64,000 nucleotides of DNA. Origin: Actinomadura barringtoniae (GTDB taxonomy: Bacteria; Actinomycetota; Actinomycetes; Streptosporangiales; Streptosporangiaceae). Location of the stretch: assembly GCF_017573505.1 (NCBI RefSeq), contig NZ_JAGEOJ010000021.1, forward strand, positions 62,001-126,000. The letters run 5' to 3'. A program made the translations under genes and the position numbers. The notes under the pieces are model-generated. The model ran no database searches, was not told where the DNA came from, and worked only from the letters and a program-made list of their open reading frames with translations. This document shows positions 43,833-53,052 of the stretch, in pieces (position 1 is the stretch's first letter; each line of letters opens with the position of its first letter).

Positions 43833-45137
43833 TCAGCGGATGGCGGGGGAGGAGGACTGGGAGGCGGCGCGGGCTACGCGGACGGTGGCGGTGCGGTAGA
43901 TGGCGGCGCCCAGGGCGTACGCGAGGACGATCAGCGCCAGCGTCGCGTAGGAACGGCCGTCGGCGGGGAGCCAGGTAGCGGCGATCGCTGCGGCCGCGGC
44001 GAAGGTGGTGTTGAAGAGCATGTCGTACACCGCGAAGACCCGGCCGCGGTAGGCGTCGTCGATCGACTCCTGGAGGATCGTGTCGACGCAGAGCTTCACG
44101 CCCTGCGAGACCACGCCGAGCGCGAACGCGCCGACCGCCCACAGGGTCTCGTTGAACGGGAGGCCGAGCACCACCATGCCCGCCGCGCTACCGCCCAGCA
44201 GCCAGGCGATCCAGGCCTCCTTGCTGATCCGCCGCACGACCGGCGGAGTGATCAGCGCGGCGGCGAAGTAGCCCGCGCCGGACACGCCCAGCATCAGCGC
44301 GAACTTGGCCAGGCCGTCGTCGGCGTCACTGGTGAACGCGTTCCGGCACAGCAGCAGCGTCATGATCAGAATGACGCCGTACAGGAACCGGTGGAAGGCG
44401 ATCGCGCCGAGCGCCAGCGCGGCCGGGCGGCGGCGCTTGATGTAGCGCGCGCCGTCGGCGAGGCCGTGCAGCACGTTGCCGAGCGCCTCACGCGTCTGGG
44501 CGGGCGCCTCCTCCAGATGCGGGCCGAGCAGGCCCCGCCGCTGGGAGGCCCCGATCAGCCCTGCCAGCAGGAAGAGCCCGGAGGCGCAGATCAAGATCAG
44601 CGCCGTTCCGTGGTGATCAGCGCCGAAGACCAGGCGCAGCAGGTAGCCGACGCCCGCGCCGACGAACGCGATGATCGTTCCGGAGGTGACGGCGAACGCG
44701 TTAGCTGTGACCAGGTGGTCGCGCCGGACCACGTGGGGGAGCGCGGCGGAGAGCGAGGCCAGGAAGAAGCGGTTGACACCCAGCACCAGCAGGACGCCGA
44801 GGAAGAACACGACGCCGTCGCTGCCCGAGGCCACCAGGCCCGCGACCCCCAGCACCATCAGGGCCCGGATGATCGGCGTCCACATCAGGATCTGCCGCCG
44901 CGGCCACCGGTCGATGAACACTCCGGCGAACGGGCCGAGCGCCGAGTAGGGCAGGAGCGTCACCGCGAACGCGGCCGCCGCCTTGCTCGCCGACGCCTGC
45001 TTCTCGGGAGAGAAGAACACGTAGCCCGCCAGGGCCACCTGGAACAGCCCGTCGGTCATCTGAGAGGTCAGCCGCGTCGCGTAGAGCCGCCGGAAGTCCC
45101 GGCCGCCGACGATGTCGCGCAGCTCACTCGCTCTCAC
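43833..45137 (-). CDS. major facilitator superfamily transporter
   Basis: 434 residues with about twelve hydrophobic segments. N-terminus FRRLYATRLTSQMTDGLFQVALAGYVFF, the loop-2/3-like AGVFIDRWPRRQILMW (D-R-x-x-R-R), HVVRRDHLVTANAFAVTSGTIIAFVGAGVGYLL, and later VSQGVKLCVDTILQESIDDAYRGRVFAVYDMLFNTTF are typical of the MFS efflux group often annotated with EmrB- or Enterobactin-exporter-like families. Substrate cannot be told. It converges with the UvrA-like gene and shares a short gap with it. Confidence 0.85.
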   Translation of the reverse strand: MRASELRDIVGGRDFRRLYATRLTSQMTDGLFQVALAGYVFFSPEKQASASKAAAAFAVTLLPYSALGPFAGVFIDRWPRRQILMWTPIIRALMVLGVAGLVASGSDGVVFFLGVLLVLGVNRFFLASLSAALPHVVRRDHLVTANAFAVTSGTIIAFVGAGVGYLLRLVFGADHHGTALILICASGLFLLAGLIGASQRRGLLGPHLEEAPAQTREALGNVLHGLADGARYIKRRRPAALALGAIAFHRFLYGVILIMTLLLCRNAFTSDADDGLAKFALMLGVSGAGYFAAALITPPVVRRISKEAWIAWLLGGSAAGMVVLGLPFNETLWAVGAFALGVVSQGVKLCVDTILQESIDDAYRGRVFAVYDMLFNTTFAAAAAIAATWLPADGRSYATLALIVLAYALGAAIYRTATVRVARAASQSSSPAIR

Positions 45138-45319
45138 CAGATCACCCTACGTGGAGAGGAACCATGCCCGGTCGCCCTATGCCCCCACCGTTACCACCCT
45201 GCGCCACGCAAACGGCCAGGACGGGGCATATGAGTGGAGGCCGGGCGGCCGCTCCGGGGCGCCTGAAAGGCCTGGCCCGGGGCGCGCGCTGCCTGACTTG
45301 GGATGCTCCCGGGTGAGGG

Positions 45320-47116
45320 TCAGTGGGCCAGCCAGAGGCGGGTGTAGTCGTAGCCGGTGGCGGTGGGGAGGTAGAGGGCGCCGCGGACGCGGGAGGAGTG
45401 GAAGATCGGGTGGGAGCGGTCGAGGAGCGGGACGATGGCCGCGTCCTCCATGATCTTCTGGTCGGCGAGGTGCCAGTAGCCCGCCGCGCGGGACGGGTCC
45501 GAGGCGGTGAGGGCGCTGTCGATCAGGCCGTTCACCTGCGGGTTGTCGTAGCCGCCGTAGTTGGTGGAGCCGGGCCCGTACGTGCGGCCGTCGAACAGCG
45601 GCTGGATGATCGAGCGGCCGTTGTTGCCGTACCAGTCGGGGCTCCAGCCGGGCGCGGCGATGTCCCAGGCGCCGGACTTGGCCTTGGCCGGGTCGGAGAG
45701 CGTGCTGCCGTAGAACGAGCCGCCGCTGTCGGGGATGAGGGTGGCCTTGACGCCGCACGCGTCGAGGTTCTCCTTGAGGGACTCGGCGATCAGCTTGTGG
45801 ACGCTGTTGACGCGGTACGGGAACTTCAGCGTCAGGCCCTTGGGGTGACCGGCCTGGGCGAGCAGCTGCCTGCAGCGGGCCGGGTCGCCGGCCTCTCCCT
45901 GCGTGGCGTATCGCGTGGCGGCGTTGTAGCCGGAGTTGCCCGGCGGGATGACCGTACGGAGGGGCTCGGCCACGTCCGGGCCGCCGACGATCTTGATGAG
46001 GGCCGTACGGTCCACGGCGTACTCCAGCGCCTGCCGGACCTCGCGCTTGCCGAGCGCGCCGCCGCCCGCGGGGCTGCGGGTGTTGAAGACCAGGTACGGG
46101 CTGTTGCTGGGCGTGTCGCGGATCGAGAAGCGGTCGTCGCGTGCCTGCCGCAGCCGCTGGATGTCGGCCGTCGGCACGGGCTGGTCCCAGGCAAGGTCGG
46201 CGGCGCCCTGCTCCAGCTGCGCCTGCACCGCGGCGGGCGAGTCCTGGCCGAGCGTGAGCTGGATCTTCTCGACGTGGCGTTCGCGCAGCGGGTCGCCGTC
46301 CTGACGCCAGACCGGGTTGCGGCCGAGGGTGTACGAGGAGCCGGGCTTGTAGGCGACGATCTGGTACGGCCCGTCGGAGATCGTGTGCTGCCGGAAATCC
46401 GGGCCGTCCGGAACGTACTTGTCGTATTCCTTGGGCGCAGCCGCCGTGAACTGCAGGGTCAGCAGGTTGAGGAAGTCGCTCGCCGGGCGCGTCAGCTTGA
46501 AGACCAGGGTGTCGTCGCCCTTGGCCTTGATGCCGGAGATCTCGTGCTTCTGCTGGTAGGCGGCCATGGCGTGCGCGTCCTTGGCGTTCACCTTGGCGTA
46601 GCCGTGGCAGAAGCCGTCCATCCCGCGCAGCGTCGAGGTGTAGTAGCCCTTGCCGCTGGATGGTGAGGCGGGATTGCACAGCCGCTTCATGCCGCGTACG
46701 AAATCGCCGGCGGTGACCGGGCGCGGCGGCTGGGTGTTCCACTGAACGCCCTTGCGCAGCCGCACCGTGTAGGTCTTGCCGTCCTTGCTGATGCCGCCGT
46801 TCTCCTTGGACGGAACGCGGGCGGCGACGTCGGCCTGGACGGGGATGGTCTGGCTGAAGTCGTTGGAGGCCTTCGTACCGAAGAGCGTGCGCGCGTAGGT
46901 GCGGTTGAGGCCGTACGAGCCGGTGCTGTTGGAGCTGGCGGTGTCGAGGTGCTCGACGTCGGACGACCCGATGATCCGGAGCGTCCCGCCGTCCTGCGGG
47001 GTCGTCGCGGCCGCGCTCTCGGGGTCGCTGCCCCCGCCGCCGCACGCCGTCAGGCCGGTCAGTCCCATCGCGAGCCCGGCCAGCCCCGCCGTCGCCCTGA
47101 GTGCCTCGCGCCGCAT
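45320..47116 (-). CDS. ABC transporter substrate-binding lipoprotein, family 5 (oligopeptide type)
   Basis: 598 residues from the ATG at 47116, with GGAGGG seven bases upstream. Lipoprotein signal MRREALRATAGLAGLAMGLTGLTAC with lipobox L-T-A-C, then GGGG. Family 5 marks: DGGTLRIIGSSDVEHLDTA, KDGKTYTVRLRKGVQWNTQPPRPVTAGDFVRGMKRL, LVFKLTRPASDFLNLLTLQ, GPYQIVAYKPG, FNTRSPAGGGALGKREVRQALEYAVDRTALI, and the C-terminal WGRDW-like PGWSPDWYGNNGRSIIQPLF. No permease or ATPase genes lie nearby, so it is an orphan binding protein. Confidence 0.88.
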   Translation of the reverse strand: MRREALRATAGLAGLAMGLTGLTACGGGGSDPESAAATTPQDGGTLRIIGSSDVEHLDTASSNSTGSYGLNRTYARTLFGTKASNDFSQTIPVQADVAARVPSKENGGISKDGKTYTVRLRKGVQWNTQPPRPVTAGDFVRGMKRLCNPASPSSGKGYYTSTLRGMDGFCHGYAKVNAKDAHAMAAYQQKHEISGIKAKGDDTLVFKLTRPASDFLNLLTLQFTAAAPKEYDKYVPDGPDFRQHTISDGPYQIVAYKPGSSYTLGRNPVWRQDGDPLRERHVEKIQLTLGQDSPAAVQAQLEQGAADLAWDQPVPTADIQRLRQARDDRFSIRDTPSNSPYLVFNTRSPAGGGALGKREVRQALEYAVDRTALIKIVGGPDVAEPLRTVIPPGNSGYNAATRYATQGEAGDPARCRQLLAQAGHPKGLTLKFPYRVNSVHKLIAESLKENLDACGVKATLIPDSGGSFYGSTLSDPAKAKSGAWDIAAPGWSPDWYGNNGRSIIQPLFDGRTYGPGSTNYGGYDNPQVNGLIDSALTASDPSRAAGYWHLADQKIMEDAAIVPLLDRSHPIFHSSRVRGALYLPTATGYDYTRLWLAH

Positions 47117-47224
47117 CGTCAACCCTCCGAAACGCACCGCCGTATTGCGTCACTGGCAGTGCCACAGTAGGGCCAGAGAGTGACAACGGCCGCTACATCA
47201 CCATTTTCCCTATAGAAGTAAGGA

Positions 47225-47255
47225 CGCCCTGACGGTGTTGTCCACCGTCAGGGCG
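47225..47255 (-). terminator. hairpin after inositol-phosphate synthase gene
   Basis: Perfect 13-bp stem CGCCCTGACGGTG / CACCGTCAGGGCG with a 5-base loop, 70 bases beyond the minus-strand stop at 47326. Confidence 0.85.
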
Positions 47256-47325
47256 CCCTTGGACGTGCTTTGTGACCAGTTTCTCAGTGCCGATCAGACC
47301 GGAGCCGGTCCCGGCCGGACCGGAA

Positions 47326-48405
47326 TCAGCGGTCGACGTCGCCGCGGATGAAGGCCTCGACGGCCTCGCGCGCCTGGTCGTCGTTGTACTGCTCCGGCGG
47401 GGACTTCATGAAGTAGGAGCTGGCCGACAGGATCGGGCCGCCGATGCCGCGGTCCTTGGCGATCTTGGCGGCACGGACCGCGTCGATGATGACGCCGGCC
47501 GAGTTCGGGGAGTCCCAGACCTCGAGCTTGTACTCCAGGTTGAGCGGGGTGTCGCCGAAGGACTTGCCCTCGAGGCGGACGTAGGCCCACTTGCGGTCGT
47601 CCAGCCACGGCACGTGGTCGGACGGGCCGATGTGCACGTCGGCCTTGGCCATCTCGTGCGGGATCTGCGAGGTGACCGACTGCGTCTTGGAGATCTTCTT
47701 GGACTGGAGGCGCTTGCGCTCCAGCATGTTCATGAAGTCCATGTTGCCGCCGAAGTTGAGCTGGTAGGTGCGCAGCAGCTCAACGCCGCGGTCCTCGAAC
47801 AGCTTGGCCATCACGCGGTGCGTGATGGTCGCGCCGACCTGGGACTTGATGTCGTCTCCGACGATCGGCACGCCCGCGTCGGTGAACTTCTGGGCCCACT
47901 CGGGGTCGCTGGCGATGAACACCGGCAGCGCGTTCACGAACGCGACCTTGGCGTCGATCGCGCACTGCGCGTAGAAGCGGTCGGCCTCTTCCGAGCCCAC
48001 CGGCAGGTACGAGACCAGCACGTCGACCTGCGCGTCCTTCAGCGCCTGCACGACGTCGACCGGCTGGGCGTCGGACTCCTCGACCATGTCGAGGTAGTAC
48101 TCGCCGAGGCCGTCGAAGGTGTGGCCGCGCTGGACGATGATGCCGGTCGGCGGGACGTCCGCGAACTTGATGGTGTTGTTCTCGCTGGCGTGGATGGCCT
48201 CGGAGAGGTCCATCCCGACCTTCTTGGCGTCCACGTCGAAGGCCGCGACGAACTCCACGTCGCCGACGTGGTAGTCGCCGAACTGGACGTGCATCAGACC
48301 GGGGACTCGCGTCTCGGGGGCCGCGTCCTTGTAGAACTCGACACCCTGGACGAGCGAAGAGGCGCAGTTGCCCACACCCACGATGGCTACGCGCACCGAA
48401 CCCAT
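47326..48405 (-). CDS. ino1: myo-inositol-1-phosphate synthase
   Basis: 359 residues. Converts glucose 6-phosphate to inositol 1-phosphate with NAD, the entry to inositol lipids and mycothiol in actinobacteria. NAD loop VAIVGVGNCASSLVQGVEFY, VAAFDVDAKKVG, LVSYLPVGSEEADRFYAQCAIDAKVAFVNALPVFIA, VPIVGDDIKSQVGATITHR, LNFGGNMDFMNMLERKRLQSKKISKT and SAGVIIDAVRAAKIAKDRGIGGPILSASSYFMKSPP are the family signature. ATG at 48405. The PadR gene is 93 bases upstream, on the same strand. Confidence 0.96.
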   Translation of the reverse strand: MGSVRVAIVGVGNCASSLVQGVEFYKDAAPETRVPGLMHVQFGDYHVGDVEFVAAFDVDAKKVGMDLSEAIHASENNTIKFADVPPTGIIVQRGHTFDGLGEYYLDMVEESDAQPVDVVQALKDAQVDVLVSYLPVGSEEADRFYAQCAIDAKVAFVNALPVFIASDPEWAQKFTDAGVPIVGDDIKSQVGATITHRVMAKLFEDRGVELLRTYQLNFGGNMDFMNMLERKRLQSKKISKTQSVTSQIPHEMAKADVHIGPSDHVPWLDDRKWAYVRLEGKSFGDTPLNLEYKLEVWDSPNSAGVIIDAVRAAKIAKDRGIGGPILSASSYFMKSPPEQYNDDQAREAVEAFIRGDVDR

Positions 48406-48498
48406 CCGGTTGCTCCATTCTCTCTAGCGGAACATGTGGTGTTCTTCACCCGACCCCGAGGGGGGAGAGCCCGCTGCGGTCAGCGAGAGCCCGCTGCT

Positions 48499-49128
48499 TC
48501 AGCGGCCCGTCTCCCGAGGCATGTCCTGAGTCGTATTTGTCGATTTCGAAGTCCTGGCTTGCTCTTCCTGCTCCGTCCGCTCGCGCCCGATGAGCTCGTT
48601 GAGCCACCGGACCTCGCGTTCGACGGACTCGAGCCCGTGGTTCTGGAGCTCGAGGGTGTAGCTGTCGACCCGTTCCCGGGTCCGCGCCAGACCGGCGCGT
48701 ACGCTCTCCAGGCGCTCCTCGAGGCGGCTGCGCCGGCCCTCCAGGATCCGCAGCCGTACGTCGGCGCGGGTGTGCGAGAAGAAGGCGAAGTGAACGCCGA
48801 ACCCCTCGTCCTCCCACGACGCCGGACCGGCCTCGGTGAGCAGCTGCTGGAGCCGCTCCTTGCCCTCGGCGGTGAGCTTGTAGACGATCTTCGATCGGCG
48901 GCTCTGCAACGCCAGCGGAACGTTCGGCTCCTCCGGCCGGTCCTCCATGATCAGCCCATTGGCGAGGAGCTGCTTGAGGCACGGGTAGAGCGATCCGTAC
49001 GAGAAGGCGCGGAACATGCCGAGCAGGGTGTTCAGCCGCTTGCGCAGCTCGTACCCGTGCATCGGGGACTCGTGCAGCAGGCCGAGCACGGCGAGCTCGA
49101 GCACGCCCTGGCCCTTTCTGCTGCTCAT
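48499..49128 (-). CDS. PadR-family transcriptional regulator
   Basis: 209 residues from the ATG at 49128, with GGGAG upstream; an in-frame GTG two codons earlier is possible. PadR winged helix: GVLELAVLGLLHESPMHGYELRKRLNTLLG, SYGSLYPCLKQLLANGLI, SRRSKIVYKLTAEGKERL; C-terminal coiled-coil dimer segment (RRSRLEERLESVRAGLARTRERVDSYTLEL). Preceded by ATGTAT/ATACAT palindromes at 49160-49193, so it probably represses itself and the downstream ino1. This pair is a conserved actinomycete unit. Confidence 0.9.
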   Translation of the reverse strand: MSSRKGQGVLELAVLGLLHESPMHGYELRKRLNTLLGMFRAFSYGSLYPCLKQLLANGLIMEDRPEEPNVPLALQSRRSKIVYKLTAEGKERLQQLLTEAGPASWEDEGFGVHFAFFSHTRADVRLRILEGRRSRLEERLESVRAGLARTRERVDSYTLELQNHGLESVEREVRWLNELIGRERTEQEEQARTSKSTNTTQDMPRETGR

Positions 49129-49159
49129 GTCCACTCCCGCAGAGCCGATGTCTCATCCT

Positions 49160-49193
49160 GATGTATCGAGCGAATGTATCGGCTCGATACATC
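49160..49193. promoter_or_regulatory. PadR-type operator with three half sites
   Basis: Perfect 12-bp arms GATGTATCGAGC (49160-49171) and GCTCGATACATC (49182-49193) with a 10-base spacer that itself holds a third ATGTATCG (49174-49181). ATGTAT/ATACAT is the known PadR half-site. Confidence 0.75.
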
Positions 49194-49317
49194 GACAAGA
49201 TACGTAACCGGTGTGCGTCCTGGCAAGTCGGTGGTCACATCCCGTACATGCACGTGATCTTCCAAACGTCGTATCCGGGGCTTACCCTGCTGGCATGCGG
49301 GGTCGGAGAGGGCGCCC

Positions 49318-49701
49318 ATGAGACCGAGGCTCGTCGTGGACTACGGCCTCGCGAAGCGGGCCACCCTGGCCGAACTCCGATCCGGCGGCCTGACCAGGGA
49401 AGACGCCTGTGACGCCCACCCCTACCTACTGCGCGCCGCCAAGTATCACGGTGAGCCCACCGACAAGCGCTGTCCAGTGTGCGCGCGGCCGAACCTCACC
49501 CACGTCACGTACGTATATGGAGACGAGCTCGGCCGGTACGAGGGCCGGGTCAAGGCGACCGCCGAGCTTGCCGTAATGGATCGTGAATACGGTGAATTCA
49601 GGGTGTATGTGGTGGAAGTGTGCCAAGGTTGCGCCTGGAATCACCTATCGGTGTCATACGTCCTCGGGTACGGAGACGAGCCCCGCAGCCAGCGGGGATG
49701 A
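49318..49701 (+). CDS. DUF5318-type zinc-ribbon protein
   Basis: 127 residues. No known function. Two pairs of cysteines look metal-binding: CPVC (around residue 52) and CQGC (around 102). Other family-like stretches are MRPRLVVDYGLAKRATLAEL, DACDAHPYLLRAAKYHGEP and YVYGDELGRYEGR. ATG at 49318 has GGAGAGGG upstream. It is regularly found between the padR/ino1 pair and the penicillin-binding protein gene in actinomycetes, which argues for a real gene; it is too short to say more. Confidence 0.8.
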   Translation: MRPRLVVDYGLAKRATLAELRSGGLTREDACDAHPYLLRAAKYHGEPTDKRCPVCARPNLTHVTYVYGDELGRYEGRVKATAELAVMDREYGEFRVYVVEVCQGCAWNHLSVSYVLGYGDEPRSQRG

Positions 49702-49793
49702 GGCCTCCGCGCCCCCTGCGGGCTCGCTGCCAGCGAGAACCACCAGGTCGGGGACGTCTCAACCGTGCACGCTCGTAACCCGCTCACCAGCCT

Positions 49794-49816
49794 GCACAGT
49801 ACTCTTCGGACGACGC
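49794..49816 (+). promoter_or_regulatory. conserved element upstream of PBP gene 1
   Basis: GCACAGTACTCTTCGGACGAC plus GC, 35 bases before the GTG. The same word, with one substitution and one base less, precedes the second PBP gene (53000-53021). TACTCT within it could be a -10 hexamer, but no -35 is evident. Confidence 0.5.
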
Positions 49817-49850
49817 TTCAGCCGTTACCCCCGTTGCGTGATGAGGTCGA

Positions 49851-52800
49851 GTGAGTAATCCAAGCCAGCCCCGACCAGCCTCCGGGTCGCCGCGGCCGGG
49901 CGGGCAGCAGAACCCCCGCCCTGGTCAGTCAGGTCCCCCCGGCCGGCCAGGCGCCCCCCAGTCCTCTACTTCGCCCGCCCCGCCTCCCACCCCCTCGGGC
50001 CCGCCCGGAGGGGGCGTTCGCACGTCCCCGAACGGCGGCCCTGGAGGCTCCGGCGGCGTCGGCGTCGGCGGCGGTCCCAACGGGCGTAGCGGCCCCGGCG
50101 CCCCCGCGGGCCCCAAGCACGCGAGCCCCCGGCCTTCCGGCCCTGGCACGCCCAACGCGCCCGCAGGCCCCGGCACGCCTTCCGGCCCCGGAGGCCCAGG
50201 CGCCCCGGGCGGTCCCGGCCGTCCTGGCGTCCCCGGCGCTCCGGGTGGCCCTGGCCGTACGGGAGGCCCAGGCGCTCCGAGTGGGCCCGGTCGTACGGGA
50301 GGACCCGGCGGACCCGGCGGTCCAGGTGTGACGAGTCGTTCGGCGACGCCGGGCACGCTCGGCCCGGGCGGTCGCACCAACGGGAACGGGCACGGACCCG
50401 GCGGCCCCAACGGGCACGGACCGAACGGACGCGGCCCCGGAGGCTCAGGCGGACGCGGGCCCGGCGGTCCGGGCGGACGCGGTCCGGGCGGTCCCGGTGG
50501 GCCCGGCGGTCCAAGACGAGAAGGACGTGAGGGCTGGCAGCGGATCCTGCTCGGCCCGGGAGTGAAGCGGCAGGGCTGGCGCCGCTGGCTTCCGCCGTGG
50601 CGCGCGGTCCTCGCCGTCCTCTTTCTCTGTACGGCCGCCGTCTTCACGATGATCTACGTCGCGTACGCGCAGACGCCGACGCCGAAAGAGCCGACGGTGG
50701 CGGGCGTCAACGACCAGGCCTCGATCTTCTACTACCGCAACGGCGGCGAGATCGGCCGGATCGGCAAGAAGCGGCAGAGCGTCGAGCTGAGCGCTGTCAC
50801 CCAGACCAAGCCCGAGAAGGGCAAGGTGCCGGTCTCGGTGCAGGACGCGGTGCTCGCCGCCGAGAACCGCAGCTTCCGCACCGACCCGGGATTCTCGGTT
50901 CAGGGGACCGCTCGCGCCGCGTGGGACAACCTCACCGGTGGCCGGGGCGGTGGCTCCACGATCACCCAGCAGCTGGCCAAGAACTACTACTCCAACCCGA
51001 ACAACCGCACCTACAGCCGCAAGTTCAAAGAGCTCTTCATCGCGGTGAAGCTCGAGCAGGGGAGGTCCAAGCAGGACATCCTCAAGCTCTACCTCAACAC
51101 CATCTCGTTCGGCCGGGACACCTACGGCATCCAGACGGCGTCGAAGGAGTACTTCAACACCGACGTCTGGAATCTGAGGCAGGACCAGGCGGCCTTCCTC
51201 GCCGGACTCATCCAGAACCCCAACCGGGATCCGGCTGAGAAGGCGAACCAGGCCTGGGCCAAGCAGCGATACGAGTACGTCGTCAACGGCCTGGTCTCCA
51301 TGGGCAAACTGGACGCCCAGAAGGCCGCCGCCTACAAGGCCAATCCGCCCAAGCCCCGGGCCGCCAACTCAGGGCAGCAGCTCTACGGCGGCCAGCGTGG
51401 CTACATGCTCATGCGGGCCAAGGAAGAACTGCGTCGCAGGGGCGTGTCCGCGACCGACGTCACGACCAAGGGTCTGCGCGTCTACACCACCTTCGACCCG
51501 GAGAAGATGAAGGCGGCCAAGGACGCGGCCGAGAAGACCATCCCCTCGGTGAATCCGGCCAAGCTCGCCAAGAAGAAGATCCGCGTGGGCATCGCGTCGG
51601 TCGACTCCAACAACGGTGAGGTACTCGCGATCTACGGCGGGCCCGACTACCTGAAGCAGTCGTTCGACAACGTCTGGTTCGGTTCCGCCCAGGCCGGTTC
51701 GGCGATGAAGCCCTATGTGCTCGCCACGGCCCTCAAGCAGGGCTACAACCTGAAGAGCATGGTCGAGGGCCGGTCGGGCTCCTCCTTCGACGGGCAGGGC
51801 AACGTCGTGCCACGCGGATCGGGCGGTGCGGTGGGCCCGATTCCGAACGGCCACAAGGTCGGTCCGGCCGTGAATCTCATCACAGCCACCCAGGACTCCA
51901 TCAACACCGCGTTCATCCAGCTGGGCCTGAAGGTCGGGCTGCCGCAGGTCGTCAGGACCGCCGAAAGCGCCGGCATCGCCGCCGACATGGTGGAGCCCTA
52001 CGAGAAGATGGCCGGCCTCTCCCTCGGCATCAACAACATCCGCCCGATCGAGCAGGCCGCCGGCTACCAGGCGTTCGCCAACGGCGGTACCTGGCACGAG
52101 CCGCATGTCCTCAGGAAAGTCCTTGAGAAGGACAACAAGACCGAGCACATCAAGCTGAACCCGAAGTCGAGCCAGCCGTGGAACAAGGATGTCGCGGCCG
52201 ACGCCACCTATGCCATGCAGCAGGTGGTCAAGGCCGGTACCGCGACCGCCGCGCAGCTGCCCGACGGCCGTGACATCGCAGGCAAGACCGGCACGACCGA
52301 CCGCAACGTCGCGACCTGGTTCGTCGGCTACATCCCGCAGATGTCCACGGCGGTGACGATGTACAACGACGCGAGCGAGAAGGTCGGCGGCCAGACGCTC
52401 AAGAAGCCGCTCATCATCGACGGCCAGGAAGTGCAGGGTGGCACGATCCCCGCGAAGATCTGGCGGGCCTACATGATCGACGCCACCAAGGGGATGGACT
52501 CGAAGCCCTTCCCGCCTCCGTCGTGGAAGGGCGACATCAAGCTCTGGGCCCACCCGCCGAAGCCGAAGGAAGAGAAGGACAAGCGCCCGAAGTGGTGCGA
52601 CCGGCTCCCCAACGCCGACCTCTTCCCGCAGTGCCAGAAGGACGGGAACGGCGGCGACCCCAACAACCCGGGTAACCAGCAGCCTTGCCAGGCCCCCGGG
52701 CAACAGAACTGTGACCCCAACAAGCCGCCGAATCCGTTCAACCCGCCCAAGTGGTGGTGCAAGGATCACCGTCAGTTCCCGACCTGCAACAGGGGGAACG

Positions 52801-52874
52801 GCGGAAACGACGGCGGCACGTTCCCGCAATCGGAGCGGTCGCGGCCGATCGTGTACGCGCGAACAGACGAATAG
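49851..52874 (+). CDS. class A penicillin-binding protein (transglycosylase/transpeptidase), copy 1
   Basis: 1007 residues, GTG at 49851. Residues ~1-225 are a cytoplasmic Gly/Pro-rich tail (GGPGG units), then a membrane helix (~247-268, AVLAVLFLCTAAVFTMIYVAY). Transglycosylase block: AAENRSFRTDPGFSVQGTARAA, GGSTITQQLAKNYY, LEQGRSKQDILKLYLNTISFG. Transpeptidase: nucleophile GSAMKP, SxN as SINTAF, KTG as KTGTTDRN. The C-terminal ~130 residues have six cysteines and a KWWC motif. It polymerises and cross-links peptidoglycan. A second copy follows. Confidence 0.92.
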   Translation: MSNPSQPRPASGSPRPGGQQNPRPGQSGPPGRPGAPQSSTSPAPPPTPSGPPGGGVRTSPNGGPGGSGGVGVGGGPNGRSGPGAPAGPKHASPRPSGPGTPNAPAGPGTPSGPGGPGAPGGPGRPGVPGAPGGPGRTGGPGAPSGPGRTGGPGGPGGPGVTSRSATPGTLGPGGRTNGNGHGPGGPNGHGPNGRGPGGSGGRGPGGPGGRGPGGPGGPGGPRREGREGWQRILLGPGVKRQGWRRWLPPWRAVLAVLFLCTAAVFTMIYVAYAQTPTPKEPTVAGVNDQASIFYYRNGGEIGRIGKKRQSVELSAVTQTKPEKGKVPVSVQDAVLAAENRSFRTDPGFSVQGTARAAWDNLTGGRGGGSTITQQLAKNYYSNPNNRTYSRKFKELFIAVKLEQGRSKQDILKLYLNTISFGRDTYGIQTASKEYFNTDVWNLRQDQAAFLAGLIQNPNRDPAEKANQAWAKQRYEYVVNGLVSMGKLDAQKAAAYKANPPKPRAANSGQQLYGGQRGYMLMRAKEELRRRGVSATDVTTKGLRVYTTFDPEKMKAAKDAAEKTIPSVNPAKLAKKKIRVGIASVDSNNGEVLAIYGGPDYLKQSFDNVWFGSAQAGSAMKPYVLATALKQGYNLKSMVEGRSGSSFDGQGNVVPRGSGGAVGPIPNGHKVGPAVNLITATQDSINTAFIQLGLKVGLPQVVRTAESAGIAADMVEPYEKMAGLSLGINNIRPIEQAAGYQAFANGGTWHEPHVLRKVLEKDNKTEHIKLNPKSSQPWNKDVAADATYAMQQVVKAGTATAAQLPDGRDIAGKTGTTDRNVATWFVGYIPQMSTAVTMYNDASEKVGGQTLKKPLIIDGQEVQGGTIPAKIWRAYMIDATKGMDSKPFPPPSWKGDIKLWAHPPKPKEEKDKRPKWCDRLPNADLFPQCQKDGNGGDPNNPGNQQPCQAPGQQNCDPNKPPNPFNPPKWWCKDHRQFPTCNRGNGGNDGGTFPQSERSRPIVYARTDE

Positions 52875-52888
52875 CCGGAGCCGTCGTT

Positions 52889-52921
52889 GACCGGGGCGTT
52901 CACCATCGCGGTGCCCCGGTC
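52889..52921 (+). terminator. hairpin after PBP 1
   Basis: Arms GACCGGGGC and GCCCCGGTC around 15 bases, 14 bases after the stop at 52874. Confidence 0.7.
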
Positions 52922-52999
52922 GGACAAGTCCGGTCGATACCGCCAATCGGTGCGTCCGTGACCCCGAGCAGAGCAGGGTGGCCCCATGCTCCCCGGAGG

Positions 53000-53021
53000 G
53001 CGCAGTACTCTCGGACGACGC
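53000..53021 (+). promoter_or_regulatory. conserved element upstream of PBP gene 2
   Basis: GCGCAGTACTCTCGGACGAC plus GC, 31 bases before the GTG at 53053. Matches the element at 49794-49816. In addition the first 18 coding bases differ at only two positions between the two genes. Confidence 0.5.
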
Positions 53022-53052
53022 ATTGTCGTACCCCAGTCGAACGAGGACGCGT

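Noticed and set aside
45177..47186. 669-codon minus-strand frame overlapping the binding-protein gene
   Set aside because: Arg/Pro/Gln-rich frameshifted shadow of the binding-protein gene, which has a lipobox and family motifs.
47236..47244. DnaA-box-like TTGTCCACC
   Set aside because: It lies in the loop and arm of the ino1 terminator hairpin, so the match is better explained by that structure.
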